Assembly: GCF_014280035.1 (NCBI RefSeq)
Contig: NZ_CP047957.1
Coordinates: forward strand, 682,001-746,000
Reading direction: 5' to 3'
Origin: Synechococcus sp. A18-25c
GTDB lineage: Bacteria > Cyanobacteriota > Cyanobacteriia > PCC-6307 > Cyanobiaceae
DNA: 64,000 nucleotides
Positions 11,066-19,968 of this stretch are shown in pieces. Every line of letters begins with the position of its first letter. Positions within the stretch are counted from its first letter, which is position 1. Under the pieces are notes generated by a model, which saw only the letters and a list, made by a program, of their open reading frames with translations, searched no databases and was not told where the DNA came from. The position numbers and the translations under genes are program-made.

Positions 11066-12117
11066 CACGACCACTTCCCACCCTGATGGTGGTTCCCACA
11101 GGGATCGGCTGTGAGATCGGCGGCTTTGCGGGCGATGCCTTGCCCAGTGCCCGCTGCCTGGCAGCAGCCAGCGGTTGTCTGATCACGCACCCGAACGTGA
11201 TGAACGGTGCGGCCCTCTACTGGCGTGATCCCCGCATTCACTACGTCGAGGGATATGCCCTTGACCGTTTCGCAGCAGGTGATCTGCGGCTGCGTCCCGT
11301 GCGGCGTCAACGCATCGGATTGCTCCTGGATGCCGGCATCGAGGCTGATCTGCGCCAGCGGCATCTGCAGGTGGCCGATGGCTGTCGGGCCACACTCGGC
11401 TTGGAGATCGGCCCTGTAGTCACCAGCGATGTGCCGTTGGGGGTGACGCTGGAGCAGGGTGAGAGCGGTGCGAGCTGGGGCACCATGCAGCGACCGGATG
11501 CGTTGCTGCGAGCCGGAGAACGGCTCAAGGCTGCCGGTGCGACAGCCATCGCTGTGGTCGCACGTTTTCCGGAGGATTCCGACGCCACCGCACTGGAGGC
11601 CTACCGCCATGGTTCTGGCGTGGATGCTTTGGCGGGTGCTGAAGCGGTGATCAGTCATCTACTGGTCCGGCATCTGCAGCTCCCCTGTGCGCATGCACCG
11701 GCCCTAGGGGCGCTTCCTCTCGATCCTGATCTGGATCCCCGAGCGGCTGGAGAGGAACTTGGACACACCTTTCTTGCCTGTGTGCTGGTGGGCCTGGCCC
11801 AGGCGCCGTCGCTGGTGGCCGCCTCCGGTTCAGTTCATGCCGAGGATCTGGCGGCGGAGCAGCTCGGTGCCATGGTCGTGCCGGATGGTGCCTTGGGCGG
11901 GGAAGCGGTCCTCGCCTGTCTTGAGCGCCGTATTCCCGTGATTGCCGTTCACAACCCTGGCGTGCTGTCGGTGACGGCCGAGGCCTTGGCGTTAGGCGAG
12001 CAGGTGCTGAAGGCCTCCTCCTACGCCGAGGCAGCCGGGTTGCTGATGGCGCTGCGCGAGGGCATCGCGCCGCAGGCCTTGATGCGCCCTCTGCCTGGCT
12101 TGCGGGAGCTGAGCTGA
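11062..12117 (+). CDS. DUF3326 family protein
   Basis: A protein of 351 residues, read from GTG 11062 because that start makes a GTGA overlap with the upstream gene; the frame is open further upstream but runs through that gene. It has MVVPTGIGCEIGGFAGDALP near the N-terminus and a glycine-rich later segment (VVPDGALGGEAVLACLERRIPVIAVHNPG). This matches the DUF3326 family as I know it, which is common in cyanobacteria and has no assigned reaction. The stop overlaps the start of the SEC-C gene by one base. Confidence 0.75.
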   Translation: MTRPLPTLMVVPTGIGCEIGGFAGDALPSARCLAAASGCLITHPNVMNGAALYWRDPRIHYVEGYALDRFAAGDLRLRPVRRQRIGLLLDAGIEADLRQRHLQVADGCRATLGLEIGPVVTSDVPLGVTLEQGESGASWGTMQRPDALLRAGERLKAAGATAIAVVARFPEDSDATALEAYRHGSGVDALAGAEAVISHLLVRHLQLPCAHAPALGALPLDPDLDPRAAGEELGHTFLACVLVGLAQAPSLVAASGSVHAEDLAAEQLGAMVVPDGALGGEAVLACLERRIPVIAVHNPGVLSVTAEALALGEQVLKASSYAEAAGLLMALREGIAPQALMRPLPGLRELS

Positions 12118-12551
12118 TGGCACGGGGGTTTGCTACGGCCGCTGCATCGTGTCCGTGTCCCTGCGGCAGCGGTGACACCCTCGACCATTGCTGCGGTCCT
12201 CTGCACCGTGGTGAACGCAAGGCTGCGACGGCGGAAGCGCTGATGCGCTCGCGTTACTCCGCCTATGCCCTTGGGAAGCTCGACTATCTGATCGCCACCC
12301 ATCCCATGCCCTCTGAAGCACCTGCTCAACGGCGTCGTGAGCTGAAACAGAGCTGTCGCGACAGTCGATGGCGCGGTCTCAAGGTTCTGTCCACCGAGGC
12401 CGGTACAGCCGATGATCTGGAGGGCACCGTGCGTTTCGAGGCGGTCTTCTCGGCCGGGGGCCAGCGCTTTGTGCACCGTGAGACGTCGCTGTTCCAACGC
12501 CGCAATGGAGACCCCGAGGGTGATTGGCTTTACATCCGCGCGTTGGATTGA
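12117..12551 (+). CDS. YchJ/UPF0225-like SEC-C motif protein
   Basis: A 144-residue protein. The N-terminal SEC-C zinc-binding motif is CPCGSGDTLDHCCGPL, followed by the family segment TAEALMRSRYSAYALGKLDYL and a cystatin/NTF2-like remainder ending in EGDWLYIRALD. Family members are soluble with unclear function; SEC-C motifs bind zinc. It is the last gene of the ferredoxin run (one-base overlap) and ends only four bases from the convergent alanine dehydrogenase stop, leaving no room for a separate terminator. Confidence 0.85.
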   Translation: MARGFATAAASCPCPCGSGDTLDHCCGPLHRGERKAATAEALMRSRYSAYALGKLDYLIATHPMPSEAPAQRRRELKQSCRDSRWRGLKVLSTEAGTADDLEGTVRFEAVFSAGGQRFVHRETSLFQRRNGDPEGDWLYIRALD

Positions 12552-12555
12552 CGCT

Positions 12556-13668
12556 TCAACGCAGGCAGGCCATCGGATGCCGTGGGGGGACGCCCAGGGC
12601 CTTGGCGACGCCGGGGTGACAGACCGCACCCTTGACGGTGTTCAGGCCTGAGAGCAACTCCGGCCGTTCGGTTACGGCTTCTTCCAGGCCGCGTCCGGCA
12701 ATGCCGAGGATGTAGGGCAGCGTCACGCTCACCAGGGCTTCCGTGGATGTGAAGGGCACAGCGCCGGGCATATTGCCGACGGCGTAATGCTGCACACCGT
12801 GAATGCAGACCGTTGGATTCGTGTGTGTGGTCTCCCGGCTGGTGGCGACACAGCCCCCCTGATCGACGGCCACATCCACAATCGCCGAGCCGGGCTGCAT
12901 CTGCCTGACCATCTCTTCATCCACCAGGGTGGGCGCCCGACCGCCGGGGGTCAGCACGGCACCGATCAGCAGGTCGGCTGTTGGCACCAGCCGCTCCAGC
13001 AAGCCGCGACTGCTCACCATGCTGATCAAGCGTCCACGGCGATCGACTTCCAGGCTGCGCAACCGCTCCGGCGATCGATCCAGCAGCAGCACTTCGGCAT
13101 CCATGGCGGCGGCGAGCCGGGCGGCATTCCAGCCCACCGTGCCGGCACCCAGCACCACCACCTTCGCTGGACGGACGCCGGTGCAGCCTCCAATCAACAC
13201 ACCGCGCCCACCGTTCGGACGTTCCAGCAGGCGTGCACCCACCTGGGCTGCCAAGCGTCCGGCGATTTCGCTCATCGGCGCCAGCAGCGGCAGGCTGCCG
13301 TTTTCCAATTGCACCGTCTCATAGGCCACGCCCGTGGTGCCTGCATCTAGCAGTGCCTGCCCCACCTTGCTGTAGGCCGCCAGATGCAAATAGGTGAACA
13401 GCACCATGTCGTCCCGCAGCAGGCCGAACTCCTCCGGCTGAGGCTCCTTCACTTTCACCACCAGGTGGGCGCCCCAGGCCTCCTCGCGATCCACCAGGCG
13501 AGCGCCTGCGGAGGCGAAAGCGTCATCGCTGATTCCGGCTCCCGCCCCAGCACCATGCTGGATGCGCACCTCCAGGCCGTGGGTCACCAGTTCACGCACT
13601 GCATCGGGGGTGAGCGCTACCCGCTGCTCATCAGCTTTGATTTCGGTGGGCACGCCGATGGTGGCCAT
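12556..13668 (-). CDS. ald: Alanine dehydrogenase
   Basis: This enzyme interconverts L-alanine and pyruvate with NAD and ammonia. The N-terminus MATIGVPTEIKADEQRVALT is the usual start; an in-frame ATG nine codons earlier (13695) is possible but less family-like. A Rossmann motif (VVVLGAGTVGWNAARLA), IVDVAVDQGG and the C-terminal SGLNTVKGAVCHPGVA region are all present. At about 370 residues it is full length. It is the last gene of a minus-strand run with nadE, 56 bases downstream of it. Confidence 0.96.
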   Translation of the reverse strand: MATIGVPTEIKADEQRVALTPDAVRELVTHGLEVRIQHGAGAGAGISDDAFASAGARLVDREEAWGAHLVVKVKEPQPEEFGLLRDDMVLFTYLHLAAYSKVGQALLDAGTTGVAYETVQLENGSLPLLAPMSEIAGRLAAQVGARLLERPNGGRGVLIGGCTGVRPAKVVVLGAGTVGWNAARLAAAMDAEVLLLDRSPERLRSLEVDRRGRLISMVSSRGLLERLVPTADLLIGAVLTPGGRAPTLVDEEMVRQMQPGSAIVDVAVDQGGCVATSRETTHTNPTVCIHGVQHYAVGNMPGAVPFTSTEALVSVTLPYILGIAGRGLEEAVTERPELLSGLNTVKGAVCHPGVAKALGVPPRHPMACLR

Positions 13669-13724
13669 CGGTGCCGTCAGGACGGAATGGGCCATGGAGG
13701 GCGGAATCGTCCCTTCAATCTGGC

Positions 13725-15470
13725 TCAGACGGCCGCGATCGGCAGCCGCCAGCCGCTACCGAAGGCCTGGCTGCTCATCTTCAGCAGAGGAGCGGCCTGT
13801 CGGCGTTTGAATTCCGCGCGTCGGAACAGGCGTTCGATCCGCTCCACATCCCTGGGATCATGACCGGCTGCGACCAGCTGATCCCCGCTGAGCCGATGTT
13901 CGATCAGATCGATCAGCAACGGATCCAGCCGGTCGTAGTCGGGCAGCGAGTCGCTGTCCTTCTGGTCTGGGCGTAGCTCGGCGCTGGGCGGTTTCTCGAG
14001 AATCGCTGTTCCGATCAGTGCGCCCTCAGCGGGCAGGCCGAGCTCGCTGCGGCAGGGGCCTGCGGCGTCGCTTTCCAGCCAGCGGCATAGGGCGAACACG
14101 GTCGACTTGTAGAGATCGCCAATCACTGCGAGACCACCATTCATGTCGCCGTAAAGGGTGCAATAGCCCACGGCCAGTTCGGATTTGTTGCCGGTGGTGA
14201 GCAGCAGTTGTCCCTGTTGGTTGGCGACGGCCATCAGCAGCGTGCCGCGGATGCGCGACTGCAGATTTTCTGCGGTGACACCGCTGGGCGCGGCCTGGAG
14301 GGTGGGGGTCAAGGTCGTCTCAAAGCCTTCCATCAGGGTTTCGATCGGAACGATGGAATGGGCCAATCCCAGACGCTCGCTGAGCGTGAGTGCATCGGTG
14401 ATCGATCCTGTGGAACTCCATGGCGATGGCATCAGCAGCGTCTGCACCTGCTCAGTGCCCAGCGCTGCGGCGGCAATCACCGCCACCAGCGCGGAGTCGA
14501 TGCCTCCGCTGAGGCCGAGCAGGGCTTTGCCGAATCCACACTTTCCGGCGTAGTCCCTCACCCCTGTCACCAGAGATCGGAACAGCAGCTCCAGCTCGTC
14601 ACTGGCTTTGTTTAGGCCTTCTTGGTCGGTAGCGCGTCCGGTGTTCAGGCTCTGGGCTGCTTGTGCCGCTCCCTCTGCATTCCAGGTTGCGGTGGTGGTC
14701 ACACAGCTCGGTAGCTGCAGCAGCGGCGTCTCGCTGTTGCTTCCCATCACGAAGCTGGCGCCATCAAACACCAGTTCGTCGTTCCCCCCCACCTGGTTCA
14801 CATAGACCACAGGGCAGCGCAGCCGCTGTGCAGCCCGGAAGGCCAGACGCTGCCGCAGTGCGGCCTTGCGACGTCCGAAGGGCGAGGCGGAGCAGTTGAT
14901 CAGTAGGTCAATGTGTTGGTCGATCAGGCCCCCCACAGGATCCGGTCCCACCAGTCGGCGATCGTGCAGTTCGTCCTCCACCCAGAGGTCTTCGCAGATG
15001 GTGAGGCCAATCCGCCAGTCCCGTCCCCCCTGGCGCAGCGTGACGTGTGCACCTCCCTGGCTGGGGCGGAAGTAGCGCGTTTCATCGAACACGTCGTAGC
15101 TGGGCAGCAGCTGTTTGCGGGCTGCCACACGCCATCCTCCGGCCTCCACCAGTGCGAGGGCATTGAACAGCGATGGATGGAGGGAATCGTCTGCTGCATC
15201 CGCGAAGCCCACCAGCAAGGCCATGGCCGAACCACGGCTGGCCAGGCCCTTGCAGAGCGCTTCAAGGGCTTCCGTCTGTTGCTGAAGGTGAGCAGAGCTG
15301 AACAGGAGATCTCGCGGTGGATAGCCCCATAGCGACAGCTCCGGCGTCACCATCAGGGCCGGAGGCGTCGCTTCGGTGTCGATCACCTTGTCGACGGCCT
15401 GCAGGATGCGGTCGGCGTTGCCAAGCAGATCGCCCACCACAGGATTGATCTGAGCCAGGGCGACATGCAT
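13725..15470 (-). CDS. nadE: Glutamine-dependent NAD+ synthetase
   Basis: The two-domain enzyme makes NAD from nicotinate adenine dinucleotide using glutamine. The N-terminal nitrilase-like glutaminase domain carries the Glu in MVTPELSLWGYPPRD and the nucleophile region GLTICEDLWVE. The C-terminal synthetase has the PP-loop LLGLSGGIDSALVAVIA and the TTGNKSELAVGYCTLYGDMNGG motif. At 581 residues it is the usual length. It lies six bases after nadD, so the last two NAD steps are encoded together. Confidence 0.97.
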   Translation of the reverse strand: MHVALAQINPVVGDLLGNADRILQAVDKVIDTEATPPALMVTPELSLWGYPPRDLLFSSAHLQQQTEALEALCKGLASRGSAMALLVGFADAADDSLHPSLFNALALVEAGGWRVAARKQLLPSYDVFDETRYFRPSQGGAHVTLRQGGRDWRIGLTICEDLWVEDELHDRRLVGPDPVGGLIDQHIDLLINCSASPFGRRKAALRQRLAFRAAQRLRCPVVYVNQVGGNDELVFDGASFVMGSNSETPLLQLPSCVTTTATWNAEGAAQAAQSLNTGRATDQEGLNKASDELELLFRSLVTGVRDYAGKCGFGKALLGLSGGIDSALVAVIAAAALGTEQVQTLLMPSPWSSTGSITDALTLSERLGLAHSIVPIETLMEGFETTLTPTLQAAPSGVTAENLQSRIRGTLLMAVANQQGQLLLTTGNKSELAVGYCTLYGDMNGGLAVIGDLYKSTVFALCRWLESDAAGPCRSELGLPAEGALIGTAILEKPPSAELRPDQKDSDSLPDYDRLDPLLIDLIEHRLSGDQLVAAGHDPRDVERIERLFRRAEFKRRQAAPLLKMSSQAFGSGWRLPIAAV

Positions 15471-15476
15471 CGGCAG

Positions 15477-16052
15477 TCAGGCGGTGGGAAGGCTGTATCC
15501 GTAGAGATTGTGCTTCAGCAGCAGCGGCGTGAGGCTTTCGGGCACCTGGTCCCGTTCACCGGCTTGACGCACCTTGGAGCTGGCCGTGCCAGGGATGCTG
15601 AGCGGCAACACCTGCAGTCGGGCTCCCAACGCGTTCAGAGCGTTGAGCGCACTGTCCGCAAGAGGCCAGCCGTCTCGCGGCACGATGCCCAGATCGCAGT
15701 GCGACAGCCAGTCCCGGCTGTTTTTCCAGCTGGGGATCTGGGCGGCCAGATCACTGCCCACCACGAAACAAAAGCGTTGACCTGGCCAGCGGTTCCGCGC
15801 ACGCTCCAGGGTGGTGATCGCATAGGGACTGCTGAGCTCCTGGGCCAGCTCCAGCCTTGGATCGGCGATGTGCTGCACCAGGGCTTGGAGCAAATCGCGT
15901 CGCATGCTCAGATCAGCCGAGTGCTGTTTCATCGGGTTGTCGCTGGCCCATGTGGCCACCCGGGGGTAGTGCTCCAGCAGGCCAGTCAACAGCGCCTGAT
16001 GGCCACGAGTGGGAGGGTCGGCACTGGTGCCGAACAGGGCGATGTCAGCCAT
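15477..16052 (-). CDS. nadD: Nicotinate-nucleotide adenylyltransferase
   Basis: NadD adenylylates nicotinate mononucleotide. The 191-residue protein starts at ATG 16052 with MADIALFGTSADPPTRGHQAL, where the nucleotidyltransferase T/HxGH-like motif appears as TRGH. It ends with the ISGT-like segment SIPGTASSKVRQ, which corresponds to the (S/I)SxT motif, though it is divergent. The upstream GTPase gene ends two bases before its start and nadE begins six bases after it, which supports an operon for NAD synthesis. Confidence 0.88.
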   Translation of the reverse strand: MADIALFGTSADPPTRGHQALLTGLLEHYPRVATWASDNPMKQHSADLSMRRDLLQALVQHIADPRLELAQELSSPYAITTLERARNRWPGQRFCFVVGSDLAAQIPSWKNSRDWLSHCDLGIVPRDGWPLADSALNALNALGARLQVLPLSIPGTASSKVRQAGERDQVPESLTPLLLKHNLYGYSLPTA

Positions 16053-16054
16053 GG

Positions 16055-17365
16055 TCAGGGCAGCAGCGACGGCAGCGGCGGCCGCGATGGCGGCTGGGGC
16101 CAGTCCCGCATCAGCTGAAAGATGCCGTGGTCTGATCGCGCCAGTCGACGCAGCAACGTGGCAGGACCAGGTGGTTGGCGGCGGCCCCGACCTCGCTCCT
16201 CGAGCAACCAACGCGCTGTTAGACGTCCTGTGCGACGGGTGGTGTGAACAGCGAGTGCAGCCTGGGCGACCGCCACGGGTGCAGCCGGAGCCAGGGTGAG
16301 TCCTGCGCTGAAGGGAGCCGCCAACAACAGCAATTGCCGCAAGGAGCCGAGGGCCACCTGCAGGCCCAGTTGAGCACCGCCCAGCAAGGCGTTCTGTCCG
16401 CTCAACTGGCGCAGCAACCGACGGGCTGCCGGGCCCCCCAGGGGCAGGTCGTAGAGCTCGCACAGATGGCGGACAAGGGCGGCATCACAGGCCATGCCCC
16501 CCGCCAGATCCAGCAATATCAGGGGATTGGCAGCCACACCGGTGGCCTTGAGGGCGGCGTAACGACCGATCAAGCCCTGGGCTTCCCGACGTCGGCGTTG
16601 CAGACGCCCAGTTTCGAGCTGCTGCTGAATTTTGGCGGCCTGGCGAAGGGTATTCAGCAGCAGCAGGCTGTGGCCGTGCTGCTCCAGAAGGGTGTCCAGA
16701 CAGATTTCCAGCGGCGCCACATCGGCGGGCTGCTGCCGGCTGCGGATGCGGCCATCGGGCCGCTGCTCAGCACGTCTTGGTGCGGCGGCGACGGCCAGGG
16801 GGGCAGGCAGCCCTGAGGGCAAACGACCGTGGATGCTGCGCAGCAGATCCGGCAGCTGATCGGTGGGCCAGCAGTCGCTGCGGTTGAGCACCGTGAGCAC
16901 CGGTTTGCCCATTGCCTGCAGCGTTTCCAGGGCATCCAGTTCCACCCGGGTGATATCTCCATCCAGCACCAGCAGCACGAGGTCGGCATGCAGCGCGACG
17001 CGGGCGGCCAGGCGTGCCCGGGCCGGTGCATCGACCTCATCGATTCCTGGGGTGTCAACCAGTTCGACGGTTTGCAATCCGGGAATCGGACGTGGCCATG
17101 ACACCGCCTGCTGATGGCGTGTGCAGCCATGGGCGACGTCAGTGGCCATCACGTCGCGACCCACCAGCGCATTAACCAGGCTGGACTTGCCAACACCCAC
17201 TCGGCCGAACACCGCGATGCGCAGCCTGTGGCTGTCGAGTCGTTGCAGCTGAAGGTCCAGCAGCCGCAGCGCCCCTGAGAGCAAGCCCTGTTCCCGGGGA
17301 GTAAGGTCAAGTTGTGCACGCCACCCCAGCAGGCGGTCGCGGCACTGATCTCCGATGCCGCTCAT
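16055..17365 (-). CDS. Era-like GTPase with a C-terminal membrane-associated region
   Basis: A protein of 436 residues from ATG 17365. G1 is GRVGVGKSS (residues 54-62), G3 is VDTPG and G4 is the variant NRSD. The C-terminal half has alanine/leucine-rich segments (LLLLAAPFSAGLTLAPAAPVAVAQAALAV) that resemble the DUF697-type region of membrane-linked GTPases. The start overlaps the stop of the upstream CNNM gene (ATGA), so the two are probably coupled. Substrate and partner are unknown; a role in membrane or transporter control is only an inference. Confidence 0.8.
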   Translation of the reverse strand: MSGIGDQCRDRLLGWRAQLDLTPREQGLLSGALRLLDLQLQRLDSHRLRIAVFGRVGVGKSSLVNALVGRDVMATDVAHGCTRHQQAVSWPRPIPGLQTVELVDTPGIDEVDAPARARLAARVALHADLVLLVLDGDITRVELDALETLQAMGKPVLTVLNRSDCWPTDQLPDLLRSIHGRLPSGLPAPLAVAAAPRRAEQRPDGRIRSRQQPADVAPLEICLDTLLEQHGHSLLLLNTLRQAAKIQQQLETGRLQRRRREAQGLIGRYAALKATGVAANPLILLDLAGGMACDAALVRHLCELYDLPLGGPAARRLLRQLSGQNALLGGAQLGLQVALGSLRQLLLLAAPFSAGLTLAPAAPVAVAQAALAVHTTRRTGRLTARWLLEERGRGRRQPPGPATLLRRLARSDHGIFQLMRDWPQPPSRPPLPSLLP

Positions 17366-18375
17366 GGCGCAACACCCGCGGCCGTTTTGCGCCACCACCC
17401 CGCCAGCACTGCCAGCACCGCCTCCGGGCCGATCACACCAACAAACCCACCGAACTCATCCACCACGACGCGAACACCGCTGTTGTCCCGTCGGAAGGCG
17501 GTGAGCAGGCGGTCGGCTCGGATCATTTCGGGGACGAACTCAGCCGGCTCACTCAGATCAGCCGGTGTGAGTTGTCCCTGACTGCGCACAAGGGCAGTGA
17601 GTAGGCGATCACGGCTGGCCACGCCCAGCACTTTGTCGACGGCGTCGCCCAGCACAACCCACCACTGGGCCTCATTGTCGAGCAGCTCAGCGCGCAGTTG
17701 TTCCAGACGGGTGGCCCCATCGAGGGTGGGCGCTGCCACACGGGGCGTCATCAGATCCCTTGCCGTGAGGTCATTAAGGAGAAACACCTTGGAAATCATC
17801 GCGGCCTCATCGGCCTCGATCTGCCCCTTCTGCGATCCAAGTTTTGCCAGCAGCCGGATCTCCTCCTCATCGGTGCTGATCTCGTTTTCCTCGGTAATGG
17901 CTGGAAGCAGTCGTTCCAGCAGCAGCACGATTGGGCGCATCATGACGCCAAGCCAGTGCAGCACTGGAGCACTCGCCAGGGAAACAGGCAGGGCCAGGCG
18001 GCTGCCAATCGCCTTAGGCAGGATCTCGCCCAGCAGAATCACCAACACCGTGAGGCTCACGGAGAAGAGCGGCAGCGCGATGCTGCCCGCACCCATTCGT
18101 TCGCTAAAGACAACGGAGGCATAGCCACCCAGCATCAAGCTTCCAAAGATGTTGAAGCCGTTGTTGGCGATTACCAATACGGAGAGCGTCCGTCCCAGTC
18201 GCTGGCGAAGCTGAGCCAGTCGGCGGGCGCCGGTGACCGGACGGGGGCGGGCCGCGAGTTCATGCACGCGCACGGGATTCACCGTGAGCAACGCCGCTTC
18301 AACGCCAGAGCACAGCGCCGATCCGGTCAGCACCACCACCACGAGCAGCAGAAGGATGAGCAGGTCGGAGGTCAT
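17362..18375 (-). CDS. CNNM/CorC-type transporter-like protein (DUF21 plus CBS)
   Basis: A 337-residue protein. The N-terminal DUF21 membrane domain starts with LLILLLLVVVVLTGSALCSGVEAALL and includes the conserved LVIANNGFNIFGSLMLG and ILLGEILPKAIG. A CBS pair follows (ARDLMTPRVAAPTLDG; VRVVVDEFGGFVGVIG). It lacks the usual C-terminal CorC_HlyC domain, which gives a shorter protein. Relatives export or sense Mg2+ or Co2+. It heads a minus-strand run with the GTPase and nadD-nadE, with a four-base overlap at its end. Confidence 0.85.
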   Translation of the reverse strand: MTSDLLILLLLVVVVLTGSALCSGVEAALLTVNPVRVHELAARPRPVTGARRLAQLRQRLGRTLSVLVIANNGFNIFGSLMLGGYASVVFSERMGAGSIALPLFSVSLTVLVILLGEILPKAIGSRLALPVSLASAPVLHWLGVMMRPIVLLLERLLPAITEENEISTDEEEIRLLAKLGSQKGQIEADEAAMISKVFLLNDLTARDLMTPRVAAPTLDGATRLEQLRAELLDNEAQWWVVLGDAVDKVLGVASRDRLLTALVRSQGQLTPADLSEPAEFVPEMIRADRLLTAFRRDNSGVRVVVDEFGGFVGVIGPEAVLAVLAGWWRKTAAGVAP

Positions 18376-18428
18376 GCCAAGACGCTTTCCCTGCCATCCT
18401 GACGTTTCTCCGGTGACCTGTCTCTGCC

Positions 18429-19781
18429 GTGGCTGTACTCGCTCCTGTTTTTGATGCTCAGGTCTTCGCAGACCGCCGCAGGCGGTTCATGGCCGAACTC
18501 GGTGGGGCTGCTGCGGTTATTCCCGCTTCAACGTTGGTCACCCACCATGCCGACACCGAGTGGCCGTTCCGCCAGAACAGTGATTTCTGGTACCTCACGG
18601 GTCTGGATGAGCCTGATGCGGTGGCACTGTTTCTGCCCCACCGTCCCGAGGGTGAACGGTTCGTTTTGTTCGTGAATCCCAGGGAGCCCTCCGCTGAGGT
18701 CTGGACCGGGCGCCGCTGGGGTTGTGAAGGTGCCGTCGACCGTTTCGGTGCCGATTGTGCGCATCCCCGCATCGAGCTGGATGCCTTACTGCCGCAGTAC
18801 CTGGAGGGCGCTGAGGGGATTGCCTACCGCATCGGCAGTCATCCGCTGGTGGAGCCGCTGGTGCTACGCGCCTGGGCGACGCAGCTGGACCGGGCACCGC
18901 GCACCGGCCGTGCGGCGTTGGCGTTGGTGGCGCCTTGTCCGCTGCTGCATCGCATGCGTCTGCGTAAGGAGCCCTCGGAGCTGGAGAGGATGCGCGAGGC
19001 CTGCAAAATCGCCGCCTCTGCCCATGAGCTGGCCAGAGCTGCCGTTCGACCGGGCATGACGGAGCGTCAGGTGCAGGCTTTGATTGAACAGCACTTCCTC
19101 GAGCATGGAGCCCGTGGTGCTGCTTATAGCTCCATCGTTGCGGGCGGAGACAACGCTTGCGTTCTGCATTACATCGACAACCGAGACACGCTCCAGGAGG
19201 GAGACCTGCTGTTGATCGATGCCGGTTGTTCGCTGCCGGATTATTACAACAGCGACATCACGCGCACCTTCCCCGTCGGTGGTCGTTTCACCGGTGAGCA
19301 GCGTGAGCTCTATTCGCTGGTGCTCGCTGCGCAGGAAGCGGCAATCGCCAGCGTCCATCCAGGCCAGACGGCCGAAGATGTGCACGCCACAGCCGTTCGG
19401 GTGATGGTGGAAGGGCTCGTGGACCTAGGCCTGCTCCTCGGGGATGTGGATGGCTTGATCGAACAGGGGGCTTATCGCCATCTCTATATGCACCGCACTG
19501 GTCACTGGTTGGGTCTCGATGTGCACGATGTGGGCGCTTACCGCCTCGGTGAGCATCACGTTGAGCTGGAGCCCGGCATGGTGCTCACGGTGGAGCCCGG
19601 CCTCTACGTGAGTGATCGTCTGGCGGTCCCCGAAGGACAGCCGCCTATCGACGATCGCTGGAAGGGCATCGGCATCCGCATTGAGGACGATGTGGCGGTC
19701 CGTGATCGTGAGGATGTGGCCTGTGGCCATGAAGTGCTCAGTGTGGAGGCTTTGAAGGCAGTGCAGGCCATGGAGCGCTAA
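18429..19781 (+). CDS. pepP: Xaa-Pro aminopeptidase (M24 family)
   Basis: It removes N-terminal residues preceding proline. The 450-residue protein starts with GTG and has the aminopeptidase P N-terminal domain (AAVIPASTLVTHHADTEWPF). The catalytic M24 domain has its metal ligands in LLIDAGCSLPDYYNSDITR, HRTGHWLGLDVHDVG, LTVEPGLY and IRIEDDV. All the expected ligands appear to be intact. It is divergent from the CNNM gene with only 53 bases between them. Confidence 0.96.
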   Translation: MAVLAPVFDAQVFADRRRRFMAELGGAAAVIPASTLVTHHADTEWPFRQNSDFWYLTGLDEPDAVALFLPHRPEGERFVLFVNPREPSAEVWTGRRWGCEGAVDRFGADCAHPRIELDALLPQYLEGAEGIAYRIGSHPLVEPLVLRAWATQLDRAPRTGRAALALVAPCPLLHRMRLRKEPSELERMREACKIAASAHELARAAVRPGMTERQVQALIEQHFLEHGARGAAYSSIVAGGDNACVLHYIDNRDTLQEGDLLLIDAGCSLPDYYNSDITRTFPVGGRFTGEQRELYSLVLAAQEAAIASVHPGQTAEDVHATAVRVMVEGLVDLGLLLGDVDGLIEQGAYRHLYMHRTGHWLGLDVHDVGAYRLGEHHVELEPGMVLTVEPGLYVSDRLAVPEGQPPIDDRWKGIGIRIEDDVAVRDREDVACGHEVLSVEALKAVQAMER

Positions 19782-19968
19782 CGCATGCCAGGTCAAGCGT
19801 GAGCCAGCCCAGGCACACCTCCGGCTGCATCAGCTCGCTGCTCATCACCACCGGCGCCGATACGCAGAGCGAGTATCAAAAGCCCTGTTCGCATGTCCTG
19901 GACATCCTGAGACCAGTGCGGTGTGCTGGTCGTGGAATCCGGAGGTTCCTCTCCCGTTGGCCCGATCC

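Noticed and set aside
19782-19968. Short frames between pepP and the HAD hydrolase gene
   Set aside because: None reads like a protein, and the gap fits a convergent intergenic region.
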